Positions 8,723-16,734 of a stretch of 64,000 bases of DNA are shown in pieces. Made by a program: the position numbers and the translations under genes. The notes under the pieces are model-generated. The model was not told where the DNA came from. It was given only the letters and a program-made list of their open reading frames with translations, and ran no database searches. How positions within the stretch are numbered: position 1 is the first letter of the stretch; the number at the start of each line of letters is the position of its first letter. The stretch comes from Pseudomonas fluorescens (GTDB lineage: Bacteria; Pseudomonadota; Gammaproteobacteria; Pseudomonadales; Pseudomonadaceae): positions 248,001 to 312,000 of the forward strand of contig NZ_CABVIR010000008.1 of assembly GCF_902498065.1 (NCBI RefSeq). Reading direction: 5' to 3'.

Positions 8723-9223
8723 TTAGCGCTTGAACGCCTTCACTTCAGCTTCACGCAGACGCGGGGCCAGCTTGTCGAGTACACCGTTGACGAATTTGTG
8801 GCCGTCGGTGGAACCGAAGACTTTCGCCAGCTCGATACCTTCGTTGATCACAACGCGGTACGGCACGTCGACGCGCTCGAGCAGTTCCCAGGTGGACAGG
8901 CGCAATACTGCCAGTTCAACCGGGTCCAGCTCTTCGATGGTCAGGTCCAGGCACGGCTTGAGAGCCGCGTCGATCTTGTCCATCTGCGCGGGAACCCCGT
9001 GGAGGATTTCACGGAAGTAGGCGCCATCGACATCGCTGAAATCGTTATCGACCCGGAACTGCGCTTCGATCTCGTTCAGCGACTGCTTGGCCATGTGCCA
9101 TTGGTACAGCGCCTGGGTCGCGAGCTGACGGGCTTCGCGACGCTTGACGCTTTTCGATGGCTTGCCGGCATCCGCAGGCTTTGGATCGCGCGGGTTGAAA
9201 CGATCGCTTTCGTCGCTAATCAC
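8723..9223 (-). CDS. nusB: Transcription antitermination factor NusB
   Basis: RNA-binding antitermination factor that pairs with NusE (S10) on boxA of rRNA operons. The 166-aa protein has a variable charged N-terminus (about 25 residues), then the helical NusB core RREARQLATQALYQWHMAK, VDNDFSDVDGAYFREILHGV, LDPVELAVLRLSTWELL and PYRVVINEGIELAKVFG. Its start overlaps the ribH stop by four bases, a classic ribH-nusB coupling. Confidence 0.96.
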   Translation of the reverse strand: MISDESDRFNPRDPKPADAGKPSKSVKRREARQLATQALYQWHMAKQSLNEIEAQFRVDNDFSDVDGAYFREILHGVPAQMDKIDAALKPCLDLTIEELDPVELAVLRLSTWELLERVDVPYRVVINEGIELAKVFGSTDGHKFVNGVLDKLAPRLREAEVKAFKR

Positions 9224-9696
9224 TTGGCCTCCAACTGCGCCAGCAGGCTGACCATTTCCAGGGCGGACAGGGCAGCTTCGGCACCTTTGTTACCGGCCTT
9301 GGTGCCGGAACGTTCGATGGCTTGCTCGATGGAGTCAACGGTCAGGACGCCGAAAGCGACCGGTACGCCGAATTCCATGGACACCTGGGCCAGGCCCTTG
9401 GTGCATTCGCCCGCCACGTATTCGAAGTGCGGCGTACCGCCACGAATGACCGCGCCCAGGGCGATGATTGCCGCGTACTCGCCCTTCTGAGCGACTTTCT
9501 GCGCAACCAGCGGGATTTCGAAGGCGCCAGGCGCGCGGATGATGGTGATGTCGCTTTCGCTCACGCCATGGCGAACCAGGGCATCAACTGCACCGCTGAC
9601 CAGGCTTTCAACGACGAAGCTGTTGAAACGGCCTACTACCAAAGCGTAGCGGCCTTTAGGGGCGATGAAGGTACCTTCGATGGTCTTCAGGGTCAT
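9220..9696 (-). CDS. ribH: 6,7-dimethyl-8-ribityllumazine synthase
   Basis: Penultimate step of riboflavin synthesis: condenses the ribulose-5-phosphate-derived butanone phosphate with the pyrimidinedione. The 158-aa protein has the conserved VVGRFNSFVVESLVSGA, the substrate-binding RAPGAFEIPLVAQK, ALGAVIRGGTPHFEYVAGE and GVLTVDSIEQAIERSGTKAGNKGAEA. It is transcribed after ribBA with a 91-bp gap that holds two hairpins (one at 9719-9741), and it is coupled to nusB. Confidence 0.97.
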   Translation of the reverse strand: MTLKTIEGTFIAPKGRYALVVGRFNSFVVESLVSGAVDALVRHGVSESDITIIRAPGAFEIPLVAQKVAQKGEYAAIIALGAVIRGGTPHFEYVAGECTKGLAQVSMEFGVPVAFGVLTVDSIEQAIERSGTKAGNKGAEAALSALEMVSLLAQLEAK

Positions 9697-9718
9697 TCGT
9701 TAGTTCTCTTAAAGAGCC

Positions 9719-9741
9719 GGGACGCGTCTTCTACGCGTCCC
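9719..9741. other. Intercistronic hairpin between ribBA and ribH
   Basis: A nine-base-pair perfect stem (GGGACGCGT / ACGCGTCCC) with a five-base loop lies in the 91-bp ribBA-ribH gap. No T-run follows on the minus strand, so it is not a canonical terminator; it may be an RNA processing or stabilising element. A smaller CCGG-N6-CCGG stem lies just after the ribBA stop. No RFN (FMN) aptamer pattern was recognised here. Confidence 0.5.
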
Positions 9742-9787
9742 TCAGTGATATTTGAACCGCGAATACAGGGCCGGTAACAACCGGTCA

Positions 9788-10879
9788 TTATTCGGAGGGC
9801 ACGTATTCTACAACTTCCAGATCGAAACCGGATATCGCATTAAATTTCATGGGTGCAGACATCAGGCGCATTTTGCGCACGCCCAGGTCCCGAAGAATCT
9901 GCGAACCGGCACCGACGATGCTGTAGGTGGTCGGTTTTTTCGCCGGTGCGTGCTCTGCGGTTTCACGGATGTGTGCCAGCAATACGTCGCCATCGAGCGG
10001 GTGACCGAGCAACAGCACCACGCCGCTGCCCGCCTCGGCAACCGCAGCCATGGCGGCACGCAGGCTCCAGCGGCCCGGCTGCCTGACCATCAACAGGTCG
10101 CGCAGCGGGTCCATGTTGTGCACGCGAACCAGGGTCGGCTCTTCAGCGCAGACGTTGCCCAGGGTCAGGGCCATGTGCACGTCGCCTTCCACGGAATCAC
10201 GATAGGTCACCAGGTTGAATTGGCCCAGTTCGCTGTCCAGCGGCTGTTCGGCAATCCGCTGAACGGTACGTTCGTGGATCATCCGGTAGTGAATCAGGTC
10301 GGCGATGGTGCCGATCTTGATGTTGTGCTCGGCGGCGAAGGTTTCCAGTTCGGCGCGACGGGACATGGTGCCGTCGTCGTTCATCACTTCGCAGATCACG
10401 CCGCTCGGCTCGAAACCGGCCATGCGCGCGAGGTCGCAGGCAGCTTCAGTGTGGCCGGCGCGGGCCAGGGTGCCGCCGGCCTGGGCCATCAGCGGGAAGA
10501 TGTGGCCAGGGCTGACGATGTCTTCAGCCTTGGCGTCTTTCGCGGCAGCGGCCTGCACGGTGCGCGCGCGGTCGGCGGCGGAGATGCCGGTGGTCACACC
10601 AGTCGCCGCTTCGATCGATACGGTGAACTTGGTGCCGAAACCGGAACCGTTGCGCGGCGCCATCAGCGGCAGCTTCAGCAGTTCGCAGCGCTCGCGGCTC
10701 ATCGGCATGCAGATCAGGCCACGGGCATGCTTGGCCATGAAGTTGATGTGCTCAGGCTGGCAGCACTCGGCGGCCATGATCAGGTCGCCTTCGTTCTCGC
10801 GGTCTTCGTCATCCATGAGGATGACCATCTTGCCTTGGCGGATGTCTTCAACCAGTTCTTCGATGCTATTGAGCGCCAC
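9788..10879 (-). CDS. ribBA: 3,4-dihydroxy-2-butanone-4-phosphate synthase with degenerate GTP cyclohydrolase II domain
   Basis: A 363-aa two-domain protein. The N-terminal 200 residues are an intact RibB: VILMDDEDRENEGDL metal/substrate acidic loop, ARGLICMPMS, and RAGHTEAACDLARMAG with the catalytic His-Thr-Glu. They convert ribulose-5-phosphate to dihydroxybutanone phosphate. The C-terminal half aligns with RibA (FNLVTYRDSVEGDVHMAL, LGVRKMRLMSAPMK) but lacks the HSECLTGD...CDCG zinc cysteines, having VRVHNMDPLRDLL at that place. It is therefore probably inactive as a cyclohydrolase; the separate ribA gene would supply that step. Confidence 0.95.
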   Translation of the reverse strand: MALNSIEELVEDIRQGKMVILMDDEDRENEGDLIMAAECCQPEHINFMAKHARGLICMPMSRERCELLKLPLMAPRNGSGFGTKFTVSIEAATGVTTGISAADRARTVQAAAAKDAKAEDIVSPGHIFPLMAQAGGTLARAGHTEAACDLARMAGFEPSGVICEVMNDDGTMSRRAELETFAAEHNIKIGTIADLIHYRMIHERTVQRIAEQPLDSELGQFNLVTYRDSVEGDVHMALTLGNVCAEEPTLVRVHNMDPLRDLLMVRQPGRWSLRAAMAAVAEAGSGVVLLLGHPLDGDVLLAHIRETAEHAPAKKPTTYSIVGAGSQILRDLGVRKMRLMSAPMKFNAISGFDLEVVEYVPSE

Positions 10880-10895
10880 AAGGCACCCCCTTGAG

Positions 10896-11558
10896 TCAGG
10901 ATTTGAGGTAGCCGTTGGCGGCCAGAAAGCTTTCAGTGATGTTTCCAGAAGCAGGCTCTGCGGCCTTGTCGCCTAGCAGCAGGCGCTCCAGATAACGGGC
11001 AAGCAAGTCGACTTCAAGGTTCACCCGGCGACCTGGCTGGTACGACGCCATGATGGTTTCGCTCAGGGTGTGCGGAATGATCGTCAGCAGGAACTCGGCG
11101 CCATCGACCGCGTTCACGGTCAGGCTGGTGCCGTCGACGGTGATCGAGCCTTTATGGGCGATGTACTTCGCGAGTTCCTTCGGTGCACGGATGCGGAATT
11201 CCACGGCGCGTGCGTTCTCGGTGCGGGCAACCACTTCGCCCACGCCATCGACGTGACCGCTGACCAGATGCCCGCCGAGGCGAGTGGTCGGGGTCAGGGC
11301 TTTTTCCAGGTTGACCGGGCTGCCGCTTTTCAGGTCGTTCATGGCGGTGCAGTCGAGGGTTTCGCGACTGACGTCAGCCGCAAAGCCATTGCCCGGCAAT
11401 TCAACGGCCGTCAGGCACACGCCGTTGACCGCGATGCTATCGCCCAGTTTGACGTCGCTCAGATCGAGCTTGCCGGTTTCTACGTGTACCCGCACATCTC
11501 CGCCTTTTGGGGTCAATGCACGAATACTGCCGATGGATTCGATGATGCCGGTAAACAT
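10896..11558 (-). CDS. ribE: Riboflavin synthase, alpha subunit
   Basis: Dismutates two lumazine molecules to riboflavin. The 220-aa protein shows the two tandem lumazine-binding barrels: the first begins MFTGIIESIGSI with GDSIAVNGVCLTAV and FAADVSRETLDCTAM; the second has GGHLVSGHVDGVGEV, GSITVDGTSLTVNAV and IIPHTLSETIM. It lies 16 bp upstream of ribBA and 45 bp downstream of ribD in the same operon. The same gene is called ribC in some Pseudomonas annotations. Confidence 0.97.
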   Translation of the reverse strand: MFTGIIESIGSIRALTPKGGDVRVHVETGKLDLSDVKLGDSIAVNGVCLTAVELPGNGFAADVSRETLDCTAMNDLKSGSPVNLEKALTPTTRLGGHLVSGHVDGVGEVVARTENARAVEFRIRAPKELAKYIAHKGSITVDGTSLTVNAVDGAEFLLTIIPHTLSETIMASYQPGRRVNLEVDLLARYLERLLLGDKAAEPASGNITESFLAANGYLKS

Positions 11559-11603
11559 GGAGTCCTCCTCGAGAACAGGGCCGTCGCGTGGCGCAGGCCG
11601 GAA

Positions 11604-12737
11604 TTATACGCTCGCCGCTGGCGCAGGAATGGCAATGACTCGCCAGTCATCGCCAACCGCGCGGATTTCAGTGATTTTCAGCTCGGGCGCATCTTTCATC
11701 TGCGCCAGCGGCCAGTCCAGCAATGGCCGGGCCGAAGAGCCGAGAAACTTGCCAGCGATGAAGATCTGGAACTCGTCCACCAGACCTTGCTGGGCAAATG
11801 CCCCCGCCAGACGCGGCCCGGCCTCGACCAGCACTTCATTGACGCCACGATTGGCCAGTTCGACCAGCAACTTGCGCAGGTCGACCAAACCATCGTCGCC
11901 GGCCACGATCAGGCATTCCGGACCGTTGGCGTATTGCTCTTCGATTGCCATGCAGGTGGCGACCAGCGCCGGGCCGGCCTTGAAGAACGGCGCATCGAGC
12001 GGCACGCGCAGGCGGCCGTCAATCAGCACACGCAGCGGCGGACGGCTCATGGCCAACGCGGTTTGCTCGGCGTCCAGCCCCAACTCACCCGCACGCACGG
12101 TCAAACGGGCATTGTCAGCGAGCACCGTGTCGGCACCGGTCAGGACCACGCTGGCCTGGGCGCGCAGGCGCTGTACCGCCGAGCGTGCGGCCGGGCCGGT
12201 GATCCATTGGCTTTCGCCGCTGTCCATCGCCGTGCGACCGTCGAGGCTCATGGCCAACTTGACCCGCACGAACGGCAAGCCGTGCTCCATGCGCTTGAGG
12301 AAGCCTTGATTGAGCTTGCGCGCCTCGCCTTCCAGCACACCGCTTTCGATCGCGATGCCGGCCTGAGCCAGACGCTGCATGCCGCGACCGGCCACCGACG
12401 GGTTCGGGTCCTGCATCGCCGCAACCACGCGAGCGACGCCCGCGTTCACCAGTGCATCGGCACAGGGCGGTGTGTGGCCGTGGTGGCTGCACGGCTCGAG
12501 GGTCACGTAAGCGGTGGCGCCTCGGGCTTTGTCGCCCGCAGCGCGCAGGGCGTGGACTTCGGCGTGGGGTTCGCCGGTGCGCTCGTGCCAGCCTTCGCCG
12601 ACAATTTGCCCGTCCTTCACGATCACGCAGCCAACCCGCGGGTTGGGGTGGGTCGTGTAATAGCCTTTGCGCGCCAGTTCCAGGGCGCGGGCCATGTAAT
12701 GGGCGTCGAGGATGGCAAGCTCTGTGGCAGTGGTCAT
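11604..12737 (-). CDS. ribD: Bifunctional diaminohydroxyphosphoribosylaminopyrimidine deaminase / 5-amino-6-(5-phosphoribosylamino)uracil reductase
   Basis: Catalyses steps two and three of riboflavin synthesis. At 377 aa it has an N-terminal zinc deaminase domain (HAEVHALRAAG; TLEPCSHHGHTPPCADAL) and a C-terminal NADPH reductase domain (VKLAMSLDGRTA, SQWITGPAARSAVQRLRAQ, NEVLVEAGPRLAGAF). Its ATG overlaps the nrdR stop by four bases, coupling the two genes as in many bacteria. Confidence 0.97.
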   Translation of the reverse strand: MTTATELAILDAHYMARALELARKGYYTTHPNPRVGCVIVKDGQIVGEGWHERTGEPHAEVHALRAAGDKARGATAYVTLEPCSHHGHTPPCADALVNAGVARVVAAMQDPNPSVAGRGMQRLAQAGIAIESGVLEGEARKLNQGFLKRMEHGLPFVRVKLAMSLDGRTAMDSGESQWITGPAARSAVQRLRAQASVVLTGADTVLADNARLTVRAGELGLDAEQTALAMSRPPLRVLIDGRLRVPLDAPFFKAGPALVATCMAIEEQYANGPECLIVAGDDGLVDLRKLLVELANRGVNEVLVEAGPRLAGAFAQQGLVDEFQIFIAGKFLGSSARPLLDWPLAQMKDAPELKITEIRAVGDDWRVIAIPAPAASV

Positions 12738-13198
12738 TCTTTCACCGGCTCACGGGCCAGGCGATCGATCTCTTCGCGGAACTCGTTGAGGTCCTGGAAG
12801 CGCCGATACACGGAGGCGAAACGAATGTAGGCGACTTCGTCGAGCTTTTGCAGCTCGGCCATCACCAGTTCACCGACCACGAGGGACTTGACCTCACGCT
12901 CGCCGGTGGCTCGCAGTTTGTGTTTGATGTGCACCAGCGACGATTCGAGGCGTTCGACACTCACCGGGCGCTTCTCCAGCGCACGTTGCATGCCGGCGCG
13001 GAGTTTTTCTTCGTCGAACGGCTGGCGGCTGCCGTCGGTTTTGATCAGGCGCGGCAACACCAGTTCAGCGGTTTCGAACGTCGTGAAACGTTCGCCGCAG
13101 GCCAGGCATTCGCGCCGGCGGCGCACCTGTTCGCCCTCGGCGACCAGACGCGAGTCGATGACCTTGGTGTCGTTGGCACCGCAGAAGGGACAGTGCAT
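12734..13198 (-). CDS. nrdR: Transcriptional repressor NrdR
   Basis: Zinc-ribbon/ATP-cone repressor of ribonucleotide reductase genes. The 154-aa form begins at the ATG at 13198 (MHCPFCGANDTKVIDSR), the universal NrdR start; a longer in-frame opening upstream adds 19 residues without family support. The zinc ribbon cysteines CPFC...CLACGERF are present, followed by the ATP-cone (VIKTDGS-like LIKTDGSRQPFDEEKL, GMQRALEKRPV). It is the promoter-proximal gene of the long riboflavin/thiamine operon. Confidence 0.96.
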   Translation of the reverse strand: MHCPFCGANDTKVIDSRLVAEGEQVRRRRECLACGERFTTFETAELVLPRLIKTDGSRQPFDEEKLRAGMQRALEKRPVSVERLESSLVHIKHKLRATGEREVKSLVVGELVMAELQKLDEVAYIRFASVYRRFQDLNEFREEIDRLAREPVKE

Positions 13199-13326
13199 GG
13201 TGGCAGGCAACAAAAAAAGGGAGGGCCATGGTAGCGCATCCCGGTGGCAAGACAAGCCATAGGGTTTGCGGTATACAGACTGGCTATAGAGAACGATCCA
13301 TGGATTTCACCTTGCTGGAGCCGCAA

Positions 13327-13791
13327 ATGTCCCTCAGACCGCTCGTATTGCTCAGCCTTTTCAGCCTGTTGGTGGCCTGCAGCAGCGATGCACCCAAGCC
13401 CCAGCCGCCGACGCCAGGGCCAGCCCCACAGGCGGCGCAGAAGAAAGCCAAAGAGTCCGCCAACCTCGGCCCGCTCCCCGCGTATCAACGGGAACTGAGC
13501 GGCACCCTGCAAGGCGTGCCGGCCGGTGCGGAAGTCGAGCTGGCCCTGCTGGTAATCGACGACAAGGACCGCCCGCAACAACTGCTCGCCAGTTCCAGCC
13601 TGATCGGCACCAATCAAGCGCTGCCGTTTCACCTGCGTTTCAACCCGGAATCGTTTCCGGCCGGTGTCCGCGTGGAACTGCGGGGCCGCGCCAGCCAGTC
13701 CGGCCAGCTGATTTTGCACCTGCCGTCGCAAGTCATCACACAGGCAACGACCCAGGCCTTGGGTCAGCTGCAATTCGTCAAAGCGCCATGA
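13327..13791 (+). CDS. YbaY-type lipoprotein
   Basis: A 154-aa lipoprotein. The start at 13327 has GGAG seven bases upstream and gives a lipobox signal MSLRPLVLLSLFSLLVAC, with Cys as the lipidated residue and a proline-rich linker after it. The remaining domain (ELSGTLQGVPAGAEVELALLVIDD, LPFHLRFNPESFPAGVRVELRGRA) resembles the YbaY/YscW beta-sandwich family. It is divergent from nrdR and overlaps the following methyltransferase by four bases. The role is unknown; envelope localisation is predicted. Confidence 0.82.
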   Translation: MSLRPLVLLSLFSLLVACSSDAPKPQPPTPGPAPQAAQKKAKESANLGPLPAYQRELSGTLQGVPAGAEVELALLVIDDKDRPQQLLASSSLIGTNQALPFHLRFNPESFPAGVRVELRGRASQSGQLILHLPSQVITQATTQALGQLQFVKAP

Positions 13792-14444
13792 TTGCACCGT
13801 TCGACCTGCAACAGGCCTTGGGCGAGTTGCTCGGTGATGCACAGCTTGTCCCGGTCGCATTGCCCGATACCGCCCTGAAACTCTGGCTGATCGACGGCGA
13901 CAACATGGACCGCGCCTTCAGCCCGGAAGAAACCCGGCGGATTCTGCATGAACCGCCGTACTGGAGTTTTTGCTGGGCCAGCGGGTTGTCGATGGCCCGC
14001 TATCTCGCCAAATTCCCCGAGTGGGTCAAAGGCAAGCGCGTACTGGATTTTGGTGCCGGTTCCGGAGTCGCGGGGATTGCCGCCGTGAAAGCCGGGGCGC
14101 TGGAGGTGGTGGCCTGTGACCTGGACCCGCTGGCGATTGCCGCGTGTCGGGCGAATGCCGAACTCAATGAAGTGGAACTGAGCTACTCGACGGACTTTTT
14201 CGCCGAGGCGGACCGGTTTGATCTGATCCTGGTCGCCGACGTGTTGTATGACCGGGCGAACCTGCCGCTGCTCGACGAGTTTTTGAGCCGTGGCCAGGAG
14301 GCGCTGGTGGCGGATTCACGGGTGCGGGATTTTCGTCATCCGTTGTATCAACGCATCGAAATGCTCGAAGCGATGACCTTGCCGGACCTGGCTGAGCCTG
14401 AAGAGTTTCGGCATGTGAGCCTGTACCACGCGCGGCGCGGCTAA
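13788..14444 (+). CDS. Class I SAM-dependent methyltransferase (lysine methyltransferase type)
   Basis: A 218-aa Rossmann-fold methyltransferase. Motif I is VLDFGAGSGVAGIAAVKAGA, followed by the acidic VVACDLDPLAIAACRANAELN and motif IV FDLILVADVLYDRANLPLLDEFL. The PPYWSFCWASGLSMARYL segment before motif I is typical of the METTL/ETFB-lysine methyltransferase and PrmA-like group. The substrate is probably a protein lysine but cannot be assigned. It overlaps the lipoprotein gene by four bases. Confidence 0.83.
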   Translation: MIAPFDLQQALGELLGDAQLVPVALPDTALKLWLIDGDNMDRAFSPEETRRILHEPPYWSFCWASGLSMARYLAKFPEWVKGKRVLDFGAGSGVAGIAAVKAGALEVVACDLDPLAIAACRANAELNEVELSYSTDFFAEADRFDLILVADVLYDRANLPLLDEFLSRGQEALVADSRVRDFRHPLYQRIEMLEAMTLPDLAEPEEFRHVSLYHARRG

Positions 14445-14447
14445 AAG

Positions 14448-14545
14448 CATCGCGGGCAAGCCCGCTCCCACAAGGGATTCGGGCCTGGCGCTAAATCCGT
14501 GTTCCACACAAAACCACTGTGGGAGCGGGCTTGCCCGCGAAAGCG
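14448..14545. repeat. REP pair (GGGCTTGCCC variant), outward orientation
   Basis: A left unit ending CCCGCTCCCACA and a right unit TGTGGGAGCGGGCTTGCCCGC are arranged as an inverted pair around a 46-bp loop. Relative to the 92-bp REPINs the orientation is reversed, with the GTGGG ends facing inward. It lies between the methyltransferase gene and ybbN. Confidence 0.88.
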
Positions 14546-14642
14546 TCCTGTCAGACGACACACTTCTCAAAGACCACCCCGCTTCCGGCCACACCCCACC
14601 AAGTCGTATAGTTGCCCTATTCACGCTTTTACGAGATCCCCC

Positions 14643-15515
14643 ATGAGTCAGGAAACGCCGTACATCTTCGACGCCACGACTGCCGATTTCGACCAGTCGG
14701 TAATCGAGAACTCTTTCCACAAACCGGTGCTGGTGGATTTCTGGGCCGAATGGTGTGCGCCCTGCAAAGTGCTGATGCCGATGCTGCAGACCATTGCCGA
14801 GAGCTATCAGGGCGAATTGCTGCTGGCCAAGGTCAACTGCGACCTCGAACAGGACATCGTTGCCCGCTTCGGCATTCGCAGCCTGCCGACCGTGGTGTTG
14901 TTCAAGGATGGCCAGCCAGTGGACGGTTTTGCCGGTGCGCAACCGGAATCCGCCGTCCGCGCCATGCTGGAGCCTCACGTACAAATGCCGCCACCGGCGG
15001 CGGCCGACCCTTTCGAGCAGGCTCAGGCGCTGTTTGACGAAAGTCGTTTCGCCGACGCAGAAGCGATTCTCAAAGTGCTGCTGGGCGAAGACAACACCAA
15101 CGCCAAAGCGCTGATTCTGTATGCCCGTTGCCTGACTGAACGGGGCGAGCTGGGTGAAGCGCAAACCGTGCTCGACGCGGTCAAAAGCGATGAACACAAG
15201 GCGGCGTTGGCCGGCGCAAAAGCGCAGATCCAGTTTCTCGGCCAGGCCAAGGACCTGCCGGATGCCGCGGACCTGAAGGCGCGTCTGGCGAAGAACCCGC
15301 AGGACGATGAGGCGGTGTATCAACTGGCGATCCAGCAACTGGCCCGTCAGCAGTACGACGCGGCGCTGGATGCATTGCTCAAGCTGTTCATCCGCAACCG
15401 CAGCTACAGCGAAGGCTTGCCGCACAAGACCTTGCTGCAAGTGTTCGAATTGCTGGGCAATGATCATCCGTTGGTGACCACGTACCGTCGCAAGTTGTTT
15501 GCTGCGCTGTACTAA
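14643..15515 (+). CDS. ybbN: Thioredoxin/TPR co-chaperone YbbN (CnoX)
   Basis: A 290-aa cytoplasmic protein: an N-terminal thioredoxin domain (residues 1-110) and a TPR-like helical region (FEQAQALFDESRFADAEAILKVLL and repeats). The family holds oxidatively damaged clients and hands them to chaperones. The active-site motif here is WAEWCAPCKVLMP, so both redox cysteines are present, unlike E. coli YbbN, which lacks a canonical CxxC. The ATG at 14643 follows a short AT-rich leader. Its stop overlaps the end of the convergent small gene by four bases. Confidence 0.92.
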   Translation: MSQETPYIFDATTADFDQSVIENSFHKPVLVDFWAEWCAPCKVLMPMLQTIAESYQGELLLAKVNCDLEQDIVARFGIRSLPTVVLFKDGQPVDGFAGAQPESAVRAMLEPHVQMPPPAAADPFEQAQALFDESRFADAEAILKVLLGEDNTNAKALILYARCLTERGELGEAQTVLDAVKSDEHKAALAGAKAQIQFLGQAKDLPDAADLKARLAKNPQDDEAVYQLAIQQLARQQYDAALDALLKLFIRNRSYSEGLPHKTLLQVFELLGNDHPLVTTYRRKLFAALY

Positions 15516-15859
15516 GCCGGGTTGATCCAGCTATAGAGCGGCGTATCCCCGCCGCTCGACACTTTCACCTGCGCGCTATGGCGCAACCGCACCAACAGGC
15601 GTTTGCCCGACGATGGGCTGCCCGTCAGTCCTTCCAGTTGCTCAAGCAAATCAGGCCCGCTCAATTGTCCGGCCTTGCGCAACAAATCCTTTGCAATCTG
15701 CCACTGCGCATCGTCCTGATTGACCGGTTTCGACGGCGCCACGCTGGCTTCAGGCTTGACCACCTGCAACTGTGCGCCGAGCCGCGCCCAGTCACCGTCG
15801 TCCATCTCCAGGGTCAAATCCACCGGCCAGTCGCCGATGCTTCCGCGTATTCGCAACAT
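15512..15859 (-). CDS. Conserved hypothetical protein
   Basis: A 115-aa soluble protein. The ATG at 15859 is chosen because AGGAG lies seven bases upstream; the longer opening upstream lacks one. The N-terminus MLRIRGSIGDWPVDLTLEMDDGDW reads like a beta-hairpin; the middle is helical (WQIAKDLLRKAGQLSGPDLLEQLEGL) and the end is KRLLVRLRHSAQVKVSSGG. No signal peptide, membrane segment or catalytic motif was seen. It is convergent with ybbN and overlaps its end by four bases. Function unknown. Confidence 0.75.
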   Translation of the reverse strand: MLRIRGSIGDWPVDLTLEMDDGDWARLGAQLQVVKPEASVAPSKPVNQDDAQWQIAKDLLRKAGQLSGPDLLEQLEGLTGSPSSGKRLLVRLRHSAQVKVSSGGDTPLYSWINPA

Positions 15860-15944
15860 AAGTCTGCTCCTGCACATTTCTGACCCACATGCTCCCATGG
15901 GACTTGTGCAACGCCAAGCGGACGGTCAAACTCTCCGCACTTAC

Positions 15945-15962
15945 GTTATAAGATTACATAAC
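15945..15962. promoter_or_regulatory. Palindrome upstream of the zinc cassette (candidate Zur-type site)
   Basis: GTTAT-N8-ATAAC forms an inverted repeat with an AT-rich centre, 32 bp before the ATG of the ZrgA-like gene. Zur boxes of gammaproteobacteria contain GTTAT/ATAAC half-sites, but with a shorter spacer (about three bases), so the match is only partial. The His-rich zinc-linked gene downstream is the main reason to suspect zinc control. Confidence 0.35.
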
Positions 15963-15993
15963 AATTTATTCATTTTACCTTCGGAGACCCGCC

Positions 15994-16578
15994 ATGCGTC
16001 GTCTGCTGCTCGCTTTGCCGTTTGCCCTGTTGCCGCTGGCCCTCGCTCACGCCGCTGATGAACATGATCACGACCATGAACACGGCAGCCTTGGCGCCCA
16101 CGAACATGGTGTCGGACGCCTGAACGCAGCGCTGGACGGTCAGACCCTCGAACTTGAGCTGGAAAGCCCGGCGATGAACCTGGTGGGTTTCGAACACGCC
16201 GCCACCACCGACGCCGACAAAGCCAAAGTCGCCGCCGCCCGTGCGCAACTTGAAAAGCCGCTGACCCTGTTCAACCTGCCGAAAGCAGCGGGTTGTGTGG
16301 TCGCGACTCAGGAACTGGAAAGCCCGCTGTTCGGTGACAAGCCGGATGCCGATGATGATCATGACGACGATGCCAAAGACGAGCATCACCACGACCACAG
16401 CGAAATCCACGCTCACTACCAGTTCACCTGCGCGACGCCGGGCGCACTGAAAACCCTGGATCTGGCAAACCTTTTCAACACGTTCCCGGCGACCCAGAAA
16501 ATTCAGGTACAACTGATCAGCCCGAGCGGGCAGCAAGGGGTAGAAGTGACGGCCAAGGCGGCTGCCCTGAAATTTTGA
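15994..16578 (+). CDS. zrgA: Histidine-rich DUF2796 periplasmic protein, ZrgA-type zinc-uptake factor
   Basis: A 194-aa exported protein. Signal peptide MRRLLLALPFALLPLALAHA is followed by a metal-ligand-rich N-terminus (DEHDHDHEHGSLGAHEHG) and a second His/Asp cluster in the middle (DDDHDDDAKDEHHHDHSEIHAHY). The DUF2796/ZrgA family is linked to zinc acquisition and is typically under Zur control. It is separated by a REPIN from the ABC ATPase, permease and DUF3299 genes with which it forms a conserved cassette. A direct zinc-binding role is inferred from composition and context. Confidence 0.85.
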   Translation: MRRLLLALPFALLPLALAHAADEHDHDHEHGSLGAHEHGVGRLNAALDGQTLELELESPAMNLVGFEHAATTDADKAKVAAARAQLEKPLTLFNLPKAAGCVVATQELESPLFGDKPDADDDHDDDAKDEHHHDHSEIHAHYQFTCATPGALKTLDLANLFNTFPATQKIQVQLISPSGQQGVEVTAKAAALKF

Positions 16579-16594
16579 ATCCACTCGAAGAACC

Positions 16595-16686
16595 CTGTGG
16601 GAGCGAGCTTGCTCGCGATGAGGTCCTGACATTCAACATCTTTGTTGGCTGACACACCGCTATCGCGAGCAAGCTCGCTCCCACAG
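16595..16686. repeat. REPIN inside the zinc cassette
   Basis: A 92-bp inverted REP pair (CTGTGGGAGCGAGCTTGCTC arms) between the ZrgA-like gene and the ABC ATPase gene. Its place inside a presumed operon could lower or uncouple expression of the transporter genes relative to the abundant binding protein. Confidence 0.9.
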
Positions 16687-16734
16687 GAGGTTGTATTGAA
16701 TGTGAAATTGAGACGAACCCATGAAACCGGCGCC

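Noticed and set aside
8039..9490. A 483-aa plus-strand frame opposite thiL, nusB and ribH
   Set aside because: Three real minus-strand genes with clear family motifs and coupled starts fill this stretch; the plus frame is composition-driven.
9697..9787. FMN riboswitch in the ribBA-ribH gap
   Set aside because: Only simple hairpins were seen; the conserved RFN segments (AGGGCGGGG, CCACCGGCGG) are absent, here and upstream of ribD and ribA.
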